Counted from the first letter of the stretch, positions 1 to 6,348 are shown. The stretch is 8,014 bases of DNA from Gammaproteobacteria bacterium (GCA_018222695.1 JAAEZV010000068.1:1-8014); one strand, 5' to 3'. Notes: generated by a model not told the origin, from the letters alone. Numbers and translations: made by a program.

Positions 1-270
1 TGTCGCCACGGCTGCATCAACGGCATTGCCGCCCTGCTTGAGCATGTCGAGGCCAATCTCGCCGGCCAGCTTCTCCGGGCTCACCACCATGCCCCCACGA
101 CCGTAGGCGGGCAGATAGCGGTTCTGGTAATCAATAATCGGCGCGTCTGCTGCGGGCATTGCAGGCAGGGTGCTTTGGGCACTGCTTAGGGGAACGTTGC
201 CCAGCGCGAATACCACGCAAACAGTGAGGAGCGCGGGGGTTAAGCGAGTGATAATGGTGTTGGCTAACAT
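1..270 (-). CDS. ggt: gamma-glutamyltransferase, N-terminal 90 codons (runs off left edge)
   Basis: Seen: an open frame from an ATG at 270 down to position 1 with no stop, so only the N-terminus is present. Residues 1-31 look like a Sec signal peptide: a short basic start, a hydrophobic core around residues 11-24, and a probable cleavage after SSA at 29-31. Residues 58-90 (from RGGMVVS through GGNAVDAAVAT) match the conserved N-terminal block of gamma-glutamyltranspeptidases. The start is supported by AGGAAG at 275-280, four bases upstream, and no in-frame ATG lies just upstream. Known of the family: the enzyme is exported to the periplasm, cleaves itself into two subunits at a Thr, and hydrolyses or transfers the gamma-glutamyl group of glutathione. 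The self-cleavage Thr lies outside the window, so activity cannot be judged. The gene is divergent from pdxH. Confidence 0.87.
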   Translation of the reverse strand, partial: MLANTIITRLTPALLTVCVVFALGNVPLSSAQSTLPAMPAADAPIIDYQNRYLPAYGRGGMVVSPEKLAGEIGLDMLKQGGNAVDAAVAT

Positions 271-322
271 GATGCTTCCTGAGTTCTGAGCCCTGTTCGG
301 CGATTCATCATTGCGGGTGTAT

Positions 323-348
323 ACGCACCGCGCGCCAAAAAGGTGCGT
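323..348. promoter_or_regulatory. inverted repeat between ggt and pdxH, possible operator
   Basis: Seen: perfect 7-bp arms, ACGCACC at 323-329 and GGTGCGT at 342-348, separated by 12 bases. The arm centres are 19 bp apart, about two helical turns, as for sites bound by dimeric regulators. It lies in the 156-bp gap between the divergent starts of ggt and pdxH and overlaps a weak minus-strand -10-like TATACA. No T-run follows on either strand, so an intrinsic terminator is unlikely. Assigning it as an operator is inference, and no regulator is identified. Confidence 0.3.
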
Positions 349-390
349 GAGGCTACCACAGGCTTTGGCCTCAAGGGCAGACACCTGCGC

Positions 391-396
391 TACACT
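391..396 (+). promoter_or_regulatory. possible -10 box for pdxH
   Basis: TACACT matches four of six bases of the sigma-70 -10 consensus and lies 30 bases before the pdxH ATG, a sensible distance. No good -35 is present at 16-18 bp; the closest TTG-type hexamer (365-370) is 20 bp away. This is weak evidence. Confidence 0.25.
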
Positions 397-426
397 TTCT
401 TTGGTGTTTTGACCTTTTGAGATGAG

Positions 427-1065
427 ATGCGTTTTAGCGACCACAGACGGCAGTACACATTAGGCGGCTTGCGGCGCGCTGACCTCGCCGAGGACCCCGT
501 GGCGCAGTTTGTGGCGTGGCAGGATCAGGCTATTGCGGCGGGTCTGGCGGATCCCACGGCCTGTGTACTGGCCACCCAGCAACCCGATCAGACCCTGCGC
601 CAGCGTATGGTGTTGATGAAGGGTGTCGATGCACGTGGTCTCGTGTTTTACACCAACTATCAGAGCGGCAAAGCGGCGGCGCTCGCTGAGTGCGATCAGG
701 CCTCGATGCTGTTCCCCTGGAATGAACTCGACCGGCAGGTATCGGTGAGCGGCGCAGTTGAGGGAGTCAGTGAAGCAGAGTCTGACGCCTACTTTGCATC
801 GCGCCCCCGCGACAGCCAGTTGGGGGCCTGGGCGTCATCGCAGAGTCAGGAGATAGAGAATCGAGAGGCGCTGATGCAACAGCTGGTGGATGTCAGCGCC
901 CGCTTTGGTGAGGGTGAGATTCCCCGACCCCCGCACTGGGGTGGTTATCGATTGGTTCCGATCACTTGGGAGTTCTGGCAGGGCGGTGAGAACAGACTGC
1001 ATGACCGCTTTCGGTACACCCGCGCCGACAGCGAAAGCTGGCGGGTGACGCGCCTGCAGCCCTAG
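427..1065 (+). CDS. pdxH: pyridoxamine/pyridoxine 5'-phosphate oxidase PdxH
   Basis: Known role: a cytosolic FMN enzyme that oxidises PNP or PMP to pyridoxal 5'-phosphate, the last step of de novo PLP synthesis and of salvage. Seen: 212 residues (E. coli enzyme 218) with the full family pattern: N-terminal RRQYTLGGLRR (7-17), QRMVLMK (59-65) with R60 and the substrate-contacting K65, YTNYQSGKA (75-83), Y122/R126/S130 in the AYFASRPRDSQLGAW block, EFWQGG (182-187), RLHDR (190-194) and the typical Arg-Leu-x-Pro C-terminus. The start is forced: an in-frame TGA sits at 418-420 and 427 is the first ATG after it; the ribosome site is weak (TTGAG before the ATG). Odd: the usual SRK of the FMN-phosphate loop reads S80-G81-K82. 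It probably stands alone in its transcript, since the next gene converges on it 15 bp away. Confidence 0.96.
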   Translation: MRFSDHRRQYTLGGLRRADLAEDPVAQFVAWQDQAIAAGLADPTACVLATQQPDQTLRQRMVLMKGVDARGLVFYTNYQSGKAAALAECDQASMLFPWNELDRQVSVSGAVEGVSEAESDAYFASRPRDSQLGAWASSQSQEIENREALMQQLVDVSARFGEGEIPRPPHWGGYRLVPITWEFWQGGENRLHDRFRYTRADSESWRVTRLQP

Positions 1066-1084
1066 GGTGCTCCTACAGCCCTAG
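1062..1084. terminator. possible shared hairpin over the pdxH and cinA stop codons
   Basis: CTAGGG at 1062-1067 pairs with CCCTAG at 1079-1084 around an 11-base loop, so both converging stop codons lie within the stem. The stem arises from a 9-bp direct repeat CAGCCCTAG (1057-1065 and 1076-1084) whose core is part of the palindrome CCCTAGGG. No T-run follows in either direction, so it is not a classic intrinsic terminator. It could still limit read-through or be coincidental. Confidence 0.22.
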
Positions 1085-2349
1085 ATGGCCCGGCGGCTGA
1101 AATAGTGAGGCAGCTTGGGTAGCCCGAGGAGCTGGCGCCGAATTAAATCGAGCCCCGCCGCGGCGACCAGTTTTTGAAACATGGCGCGGTCGGTGGGAAG
1201 CACAGTTTTTAGCGTATGCATCTCGTCAGTCGTGCCCCAGGCCAGCCACACGGTGCCCACGGGTTTCTCCTCAGTGCCGCCATCGGGACCGGCGATACCC
1301 GAGACGGCAACACCAATATCGGCACCAGATCTCTCCAGCGCCCCGCTCAGCATTTGCCGAACCACGGGCTCGCTCACGGCGCCCTCGGTTTCGAGCGTGG
1401 TGTTATCAACCCCCAGCACTGAGTGTTTGATGGAGTTGGCGTAGGTGACAAAGCCCGCTTCAAAAACGGCGGAGGAGCCTGGCTCGGCGGTCATCATGGC
1501 GGCGATCAATCCGCCGGTGCAGGACTCCGCCGTGACCATCTTTTTACCTTGGTCGCGCAGCACCTGTTGTAAGGCGCCTGCGAGCGTGACGTCGTCCTCG
1601 CCAATGATGTGATCGCCGATCAGTCGTTCCAGTGTGTGACGACATTGGTCCACCTCGGGTGAGGCCGACGCGGCGGTGAGTTTGATCTCCAGCTGCGGCA
1701 TGCCCGCCCGAAAGCCGAGCACCACATCCTCTGGCCAGTGCTCACTGTCCTCGTCGATTCTGGCCTGGGCGGTGGACTCGCCAATGCCAAAGGTTTGCAG
1801 TCGCACCCGGTGACTCTCTCCACCGCCAATGGTGGCAACAATCCGCTCACAGACTTCGGGCAGCATTGCGCGCAGTTCCCCCGGCACGCCGGGAGTGGTC
1901 AAAATCAGCGTGCCGCCCACGTCCATCGCAAAGCCGACGGCACTACCGCGCGGGTTATGAATGATGGCTGCCCCTTCCGGGAGCCAGGCCTGCTTCAGGT
2001 TGGCGTCGTTGGGTTCGATGCTGCGCGCCGCGCACCAGTCCCGCACATGCTTGTCGGCCTCGGGGTGCAATACCAGTTCGACGCCCGCTGCCGCGGCCAC
2101 CAGCTCGGCAGTCAGGTCATCCTGGGTGGGACCCAGCCCGCCGTTCATGATCAGAATGCGCGCCGTGCCGGCTGCCCGTTGCAAGGCAGCGACCAGCCGC
2201 GCCCGCTCGTCCCCCAGCGTCACTTTCTCGGCGACGCCGTGGCCGAACGCCGCCAGCGACTGGGCGATCATCGATGAGTTGCTATCGACGGTGTCCCCGC
2301 TCATCAGCTCGTCACCGGTGAGCAGCAGGTGAATATCGGTGGGGTTCAT
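1081..2349 (-). CDS. cinA: CinA, two-domain (MoCF-like domain plus NMN deamidase domain)
   Basis: Seen: 422 residues, the usual length for full CinA. The N-terminal MoaB/MogA-like (COG1058) domain spans roughly 5-170, with TGDEL near 11-15, NGGLGPTQDD at 69-78 and PGVPGEL at 153-159. A linking region runs to about 250, followed by the C-terminal PncC-type domain (about 255-410) with TAESCTGG at 273-280 and SGIAGPDGG at 350-358. Known of the family: the C-terminal domain hydrolyses NMN to NaMN in pyridine-nucleotide recycling, and the N-terminal domain of some members hydrolyses ADP-ribose. The name comes from competence-induced genes, but nothing here suggests competence. The start at 2349 aligns with the family N-terminus, yet no Shine-Dalgarno sequence precedes it. 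The gene lies 79 bp downstream of rnb on the same strand and may be co-transcribed with it. Confidence 0.94.
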   Translation of the reverse strand: MNPTDIHLLLTGDELMSGDTVDSNSSMIAQSLAAFGHGVAEKVTLGDERARLVAALQRAAGTARILIMNGGLGPTQDDLTAELVAAAAGVELVLHPEADKHVRDWCAARSIEPNDANLKQAWLPEGAAIIHNPRGSAVGFAMDVGGTLILTTPGVPGELRAMLPEVCERIVATIGGGESHRVRLQTFGIGESTAQARIDEDSEHWPEDVVLGFRAGMPQLEIKLTAASASPEVDQCRHTLERLIGDHIIGEDDVTLAGALQQVLRDQGKKMVTAESCTGGLIAAMMTAEPGSSAVFEAGFVTYANSIKHSVLGVDNTTLETEGAVSEPVVRQMLSGALERSGADIGVAVSGIAGPDGGTEEKPVGTVWLAWGTTDEMHTLKTVLPTDRAMFQKLVAAAGLDLIRRQLLGLPKLPHYFSRRAI

Positions 2350-2399
2350 GGGTAATGGAGGTTACTGGTTAGAGCCGTTGGGTGGGCAGGATAGCGCGT

Positions 2400-2413
2400 C
2401 TGTTTAAAAACAG
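2400..2413. other. small AT-rich palindrome in the rnb-cinA gap
   Basis: CTGTTT (2400-2405) and AAACAG (2408-2413) form a 6-bp inverted repeat with a two-base centre, 16 bp after the rnb stop codon. The stem is AT-rich and has no following T-run, so it is a poor terminator. It may be chance, or a weak RNA-end element between the two minus-strand genes. Confidence 0.2.
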
Positions 2414-2428
2414 GCGGGCTCTGATACG

Positions 2429-4519
2429 TCACGCGTCCGACGGGGCGTTGTCTGTCTCGGCCTGAGCCGTTGCGTCGGCCTTTGCCTCAGTCTCCGCGCT
2501 CGGTGCCGCTGACTCGTCTTCTGGCTTGGGCTCTTTTGGGGGCTTCAACCCACATCCCTCAACCAGTGAGAACAGCGCGAGGAAATCGCCCTCTTTGGGT
2601 GCGCCAACAAACGTGACTTCCACGCTCTGCAGCAATTGGAAGCGACGCGTCGTACTGGTCAGGCTCATTGTCCATTTGTCGAAGCTGAACTTTTCTTCCT
2701 CGGGGCGCAGGTCAATCAGACCCTCCAGCCCATTGTCATCTAGCTTGACGGTGAAGCCTGAGCTCGTGATATGGCTCACGGTGCCAGTGAACTGCGAGCG
2801 TCCCTCGGCCTTTAGTTTGTCGAGGTAGCGCGCGGTCAGACGACGGTTTGCCGCAGTCACCGCCTCTCGACTGCGGCCAATGGCGCGGGTGATCACAGGC
2901 AACTGATCTACCGGATAGCGAACGGCATTGTCACCCGCCAGACAGGCGCTGATCTGTAAGTGCACAAAGAAGTCGAGTGCCTTGCGCAGCGGTGAGGTGA
3001 AGTTGGTGTATGCCTCTGTGGCCAATCCCATGTGGGGCCCGGCAGTCTCACTCAGCACGGCCCGCGACAGGAGTCGGTTGACCATGTCTCGCAGCGGTTG
3101 CTCGTGGGTGGTTCGGCCTAGATCAGCCAGTATCGTGCGATAGCCCGCGACGGTATCCAGCGGTATGTCCTTCAGCTCGGCGCGGTGCTTCTCTAGAAAG
3201 GTTTTTGCTTCTTCGCTGCGATCCTGCCGAAACCCATTGTGAACAACGAACGGGCCGGGTGCGCCGGCATCGCTCAAGAATTTTGCTGCGCATTTGTTCG
3301 CGGCAATCATGCACTCTTCAACAAGATGCTGTGACGACAGCTTCTCGTAGCTGTCGATTTCGGCGATCTGCTTATCCTCGCCCAGCATCCAGCGGTACTC
3401 GCGCCGCTCCTCCATCACCAGTTCGTGATTCTCACGTCGTTCCCGCAGCGTCCGATACACCTGAACCAGCGCTTCCAGCGGGTTGGCGTGGGCAATCAGG
3501 TCGTCGCTGTTGCCGGTCACGTAGCGATCCACCGCCGAGTAGGCGAGTTTGGCGTGGGAACGGATGATGGCCTTGTGAAACTCGAAGCGCTCGATGTCGC
3601 CTGATTCGGAGACCTGCATCTGGCACACCAGTGCTGGCCTCGGCGTGTCCTCTGCCAGCGCACATAAGCCTTGGCTGACGGCCTCGGGGAGCATCGGGAT
3701 CACGTCACCATGGAAGTACACGGAGGTGCCCCTCTCCGCCAGGAGGGTAGGCAGGCTATCCAAGTCGGCAAGGTAGGCAGTGGGATCTGCCACCGCCACC
3801 GACAGCTGCCAGCCACTCGGAGTGACCTCGGCATGCAAGGCATCGTCAATGTCGACGGTTCGCGCGGCGTCGATGGAGACAAAGGGCAATGCGGTGAGAT
3901 CCAAACGCGCTGGATCTTCCAGCGGCTTGCACTGGGATGCGGCATCAATGAGCGGCTGGGCAGACTTCTCGCTCCAGTGCTCCGGCAAGCCCGCTCGTGC
4001 GGCGCAGTAACTGTTTTCTACTCCGGGCGTAGTCTCGTTACCGAGACGTTTGAGGATCTTGGCCGAGGGTTTGCCGTCTTTGATCGGGTGCCGCAGCAGT
4101 GCGCAGGACACCAGGTCGCCCGGCGCCACGCCGTTGCGGGCGTGTGGAGGGATAAACAGCCAGCGCGAAAGTCCCGCCAGGTCGGGCACCACAAAAGTGG
4201 CCTTTCCTTTTTGCACAATATGGCCCACGAATTCATTGAGCCCAGATTCGATCAGGCGTTCGATCTCGGCGACTGTGCGCCCTGGCTTGTCCTGTTTGCC
4301 CTTGACCGGGGTCGCGGGGCGGATGCAGATCGCGACTTTATCGCCGGGCAGGACTTTCAGCATTTCATCCGGCGGGATGAAGACTTCACGACCATCGTCC
4401 GTCACCGCGAATCCATAGCGGTGCTGCGTTCCTTTGACGGTCGCGTCGACGTGCTCATTTTGCGCTTCGAGTTCTTCCCGAAGGCCTTCGAGCTGCGCCA
4501 TCGCATTGCGATCGAGCAT
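2429..4519 (-). CDS. rnb: exoribonuclease II (RNB family)
   Basis: Known role: a cytosolic 3'-to-5' hydrolytic exoribonuclease that degrades single-stranded RNA to nucleoside monophosphates. Seen: 696 residues (E. coli RNase II 644). Two N-terminal cold-shock-like RNA-binding regions lie at about 27-70 and 96-145. The RNB catalytic domain spans about 205-530, with SIDAARTVDIDDA carrying D217, D223, D225 and D226 (equivalent to E. coli D201, D207, D209 and D210), VADPTAYL (243-250), VIPMLP (273-278) and TSPLRK (508-513). An S1 domain lies at about 577-655. The ADPTA and IPMLP blocks favour RNase II over RNase R. Odd: after TSPLRK the usual YxDxxxHR reads ALDFFVHL, and residues 660-696 are a Lys/Glu/Ala/Pro-rich tail. 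The start at 4519 has CAGGAG at 4532-4537, 12 bases upstream, slightly long. Probably first gene of a unit with cinA. Confidence 0.93.
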   Translation of the reverse strand: MLDRNAMAQLEGLREELEAQNEHVDATVKGTQHRYGFAVTDDGREVFIPPDEMLKVLPGDKVAICIRPATPVKGKQDKPGRTVAEIERLIESGLNEFVGHIVQKGKATFVVPDLAGLSRWLFIPPHARNGVAPGDLVSCALLRHPIKDGKPSAKILKRLGNETTPGVENSYCAARAGLPEHWSEKSAQPLIDAASQCKPLEDPARLDLTALPFVSIDAARTVDIDDALHAEVTPSGWQLSVAVADPTAYLADLDSLPTLLAERGTSVYFHGDVIPMLPEAVSQGLCALAEDTPRPALVCQMQVSESGDIERFEFHKAIIRSHAKLAYSAVDRYVTGNSDDLIAHANPLEALVQVYRTLRERRENHELVMEERREYRWMLGEDKQIAEIDSYEKLSSQHLVEECMIAANKCAAKFLSDAGAPGPFVVHNGFRQDRSEEAKTFLEKHRAELKDIPLDTVAGYRTILADLGRTTHEQPLRDMVNRLLSRAVLSETAGPHMGLATEAYTNFTSPLRKALDFFVHLQISACLAGDNAVRYPVDQLPVITRAIGRSREAVTAANRRLTARYLDKLKAEGRSQFTGTVSHITSSGFTVKLDDNGLEGLIDLRPEEEKFSFDKWTMSLTSTTRRFQLLQSVEVTFVGAPKEGDFLALFSLVEGCGLKPPKEPKPEDESAAPSAETEAKADATAQAETDNAPSDA

Positions 4520-4547
4520 GGCCGGTGTCGGCTCCTGAGGGTTTCTT

Positions 4548-4553
4548 CTTATC
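4548..4553 (-). promoter_or_regulatory. alternative extended -10 for rnb (weak)
   Basis: Read on the minus strand, TGA followed by GATAAG forms an extended -10-like motif 28 bases before the rnb ATG. No -35 match is found at the proper distance. It is a second, weaker option beside the promoter at 4596-4624. Confidence 0.15.
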
Positions 4554-4595
4554 TCACCGCCGCAACTAAAGAGTGCGCTAGCGAGCTGTGGAGGG

Positions 4596-4624
4596 ATGCT
4601 ATCGAACTTCGGGGTCGCTGTCAG
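4596..4624 (-). promoter_or_regulatory. sigma-70 promoter candidate for rnb
   Basis: On the minus strand, CTGACA (4619-4624, five of six -35 matches) is separated by exactly 17 bp from TAGCAT (4596-4601, four of six -10 matches). Transcription would begin near 4589, giving a leader of about 70 nt before the rnb ATG. It stands back to back with the plus-strand promoter at 4659-4687. Confidence 0.45.
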
Positions 4625-4658
4625 GGCAAACCGAATGCGTGTTTTTTGCTCACAGTCG

Positions 4659-4687
4659 TTGACAGGGCGGTGATGGGTCGGTTTACT
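4659..4687 (+). promoter_or_regulatory. sigma-70 promoter candidate for the PIN-PhoH gene
   Basis: TTGACA at 4659-4664 is a perfect -35 hexamer. A 17-bp spacer leads to TTTACT at 4682-4687, which matches four of six -10 bases. A run of six T (4642-4647) upstream could act as a partial UP element. The start site would be near 4694, leaving a leader of about 206 nt before the ATG at 4900. A start of an undetected small RNA is an alternative reading. Confidence 0.5.
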
Positions 4688-4735
4688 GAAGGCGTCCGAA
4701 ATGTGGAGAGTAGGTCACCGTCTGTGCCGATCCGA

Positions 4736-4754
4736 GCGGGTCATTCAAGACCGC
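4736..4754 (+). other. stem-loop 1 in the predicted PIN-PhoH leader
   Basis: GCGGGTC (4736-4742) pairs with GACCGC (4749-4754) around an ATTCAA loop, with one bulged G in the left arm. It lies about 40 nt after the predicted transcription start. It has no following T-run, so it looks like a leader fold and not a terminator. Confidence 0.3.
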
Positions 4755-4772
4755 GTCAGCAGACTACTTCAA

Positions 4773-4787
4773 GCGCCATCACGGCGC
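4773..4787 (+). other. stem-loop 2 in the predicted PIN-PhoH leader
   Basis: GCGCC (4773-4777) and GGCGC (4783-4787) form a perfect five-pair GC stem around the loop ATCAC. It follows stem-loop 1 by 18 bases. It could take part in leader-based control or be chance in GC-rich DNA. Confidence 0.28.
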
Positions 4788-4815
4788 GACGGACTTCTTA
4801 CCCTCAAATTTTCCC

Positions 4816-4821
4816 TACACT
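4816..4821 (+). promoter_or_regulatory. possible second -10 box for the PIN-PhoH gene
   Basis: TACACT recurs here, 78 bases before the ATG, in the same form as the hexamer upstream of pdxH. The sequence 16-18 bp further upstream has no convincing -35. If used, it would give a short leader without the two stem-loops. Confidence 0.2.
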
Positions 4822-4899
4822 GTCCCGGGTTGAGAGCGACATCATGCCGTTCTCGCGGAGCACTGTTTTATCCGTTTTGCCATTTTGCGAGGAGATCAT

Positions 4900-6339
4900 A
4901 TGTCGCTGACTGCAGCCGAGACCCACGAAGTAACCCAACTCGATACTGCACACCGGAAGATCTATGTTTTGGATACCAATGTGCTGCTGCATGACCCGAC
5001 CGCCATTACCGCTTTCGCCGAGCATCAGGTGGTGATCCCAATGACCGTCCTTGAGGAGCTCGATCACATCAAGGATCGTCGCGATAAAAGTGTGAGCCGC
5101 GAGGCGAGGATCGCCATTCAGCTGATCGACAAGATTGTCGGCAGTGCTTCACCGCAGCAAATTCAAAAGGGCGTGGAGATTCCCGGATCCAATCTCGATG
5201 AGAATCGGCTGGGTGCGTTAGCCATCTTCCCTGATCAGTTGATCGCTGACGATGCCGAGGTCCCGTTCCTCAATACCAACGAGGATCATGCCAATGACAA
5301 CCGCATCATCAATGTGGCGCTCCGCCTCAGCGCGGATCATCCGGGTGCCTTTGTCTGCCTAGTCACCAAAGACATCAACATGCGGATCAAGGCCAAGGGC
5401 TCAGGCCTTGAACACGTTGAGGATTATCGTCACGACCGTGTGCTCGATGACATCGATCTGTTGTCTACAGGCTATGAGTGTTTTGCCGGCGATTTCTGGT
5501 CCAGCATTGAACAGGTCGACACCGTTCGCGAGGAGAATCTCACGCTGCACCGGATTCCCCGCGCCGAGTTGCCCGATGCCTACCCCAACCAGTTTGTCTA
5601 CGACGAGCAGGAATTCATCGCCTACGTCGATCATGTCGATGACGACTATGTCTACCTCGCGGTGGACAGCCGCGATCACCTGATGAATCAGCGGTTCTGG
5701 GGCTTGTCGCCGCGCAATCTGGAGCAGGCGATGGCGATGCGGTTACTCGACAGTGAAGACGTCGACATGACGGTCCTTACCGGTCCTGCCGGCTCGGGTA
5801 AAACCCTGTTGGCTCTGGCCTATGGCCTGCACGCCATTCTAGAGCAGCGCAAATACAACAAGCTCATCGTGGCGCGATCCACGCCGCCGATTGCCGAGGA
5901 GATCGGCTTCCTGCCCGGTACCGAGGAGGAGAAGATGGCTCCGTGGCTCGCGGCTTTCGACGATAACCTTGAGATTCTTCATGGCGCCGACGAGTGCTCT
6001 AACGGCAGTATTGATTACGTGAAGGAGCGCGCCAATATTCAGTTCAAGTCGCTGAACTTTATGCGGGGACGCTCCTTTAATGGCGCTTACATCGTGATTG
6101 ATGAGGCGCAGGGCCTCACCCAGTTTCAACTGAAGTCAATCATCAGTCGCGTGGGAGCGGACTCCAAGTTGGTGGTACTGGGTAACCTGGCGCAGATTGA
6201 TAACAAGTACATCTCGCCGCTGACCTCAGGGCTGACCTACCTTGTAGAAAAGCTAAAGCACTATCCTCATGCCGGCGTGATGCATGTCAACGGCATCGTG
6301 CGGTCACGCTTGGCGGCGTTCGCAGAAGAGAATCTGTAG
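4900..6339 (+). CDS. PIN-PhoH protein (PIN nuclease domain fused to PhoH ATPase)
   Basis: Seen: 479 residues. The N-terminal PIN domain (about 20-165) keeps the acidic metal-binding set: D25 in VLDTNVLL, E52/E53 in VLEELD, D133 in ANDNRI and D158 in TKDINMR. The C-terminal PhoH domain (about 268-475) has Walker A GPAGSGKT (295-302), GFLPGTEEEKM (336-346), RGRSF (389-393), Walker B YIVIDEAQ (397-404) and a closing RSRLAAFAEENL. Known of the family: PhoH2/YlaK-type proteins join a VapC-like ribonuclease to an ATPase, and studied members unwind and cut RNA. The substrate here is unknown. Start choice: ATG at 4900 has GAGGAG at 4889-4894, five bases upstream; an in-frame TTG at 4885 would bury that site and is less likely. 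The gene diverges from rnb and converges with the next gene. No antitoxin-like partner is adjacent. Confidence 0.92.
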   Translation: MSLTAAETHEVTQLDTAHRKIYVLDTNVLLHDPTAITAFAEHQVVIPMTVLEELDHIKDRRDKSVSREARIAIQLIDKIVGSASPQQIQKGVEIPGSNLDENRLGALAIFPDQLIADDAEVPFLNTNEDHANDNRIINVALRLSADHPGAFVCLVTKDINMRIKAKGSGLEHVEDYRHDRVLDDIDLLSTGYECFAGDFWSSIEQVDTVREENLTLHRIPRAELPDAYPNQFVYDEQEFIAYVDHVDDDYVYLAVDSRDHLMNQRFWGLSPRNLEQAMAMRLLDSEDVDMTVLTGPAGSGKTLLALAYGLHAILEQRKYNKLIVARSTPPIAEEIGFLPGTEEEKMAPWLAAFDDNLEILHGADECSNGSIDYVKERANIQFKSLNFMRGRSFNGAYIVIDEAQGLTQFQLKSIISRVGADSKLVVLGNLAQIDNKYISPLTSGLTYLVEKLKHYPHAGVMHVNGIVRSRLAAFAEENL

Positions 6340-6348
6340 CAATACACC

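Larger units (their letters stand above)
4520..4899. other. divergent intergenic region between rnb and the PIN-PhoH gene
   Basis: This 380-bp stretch has no gene I can support. It holds a minus-strand promoter candidate (4596-4624), a plus-strand promoter candidate (4659-4687), a T-run at 4642-4647 just upstream of the plus-strand -35, and a likely transcribed PIN-PhoH leader with two stem-loops. The short open frames crossing it have no domain character and end inside the flanking genes in other frames. I recognise no known riboswitch or small RNA here. Confidence 0.6.

Noticed and set aside
1738..2277. Plus-strand 179-codon open frame antisense to cinA
   Set aside because: Entirely opposite the well-supported cinA, with no domain-like pattern; a mirror of codon bias.
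4626..4649. GCAAA...TTTGC inverted repeat between the two divergent promoters, as an operator
   Set aside because: Arms of five bases spaced by 14 are easily found by chance; mentioned only as a possibility within the promoter finding.
4885..4899. Upstream TTG start for the PIN-PhoH gene
   Set aside because: It would add five codons that contain the strong GAGGAG ribosome site of the ATG at 4900; the ATG is the better start.
3671..4909. Plus-strand 412-codon open frame antisense to rnb
   Set aside because: It lies opposite a clear RNase II gene, has no recognisable domain, and runs on through the intergenic promoter region into the PIN-PhoH start. Long antisense frames are expected in GC-rich coding DNA.
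4701..4994. Plus-strand 97-codon frame in the PIN-PhoH leader, preceded by GAAGG
   Set aside because: Considered as a leader peptide. The product is Arg/Cys/Ser-rich without domain character, overlaps the PIN-PhoH gene by about 95 bases in another frame, and its ribosome site would lie at the very edge of the predicted transcript.
4804..5067. Minus-strand 87-codon frame spanning the PIN-PhoH start (possible antitoxin for the PIN domain)
   Set aside because: I considered it as an antitoxin-like partner, but it overlaps the ribosome site and first codons of the PIN-PhoH gene in antisense and has no DNA-binding or antitoxin motif.
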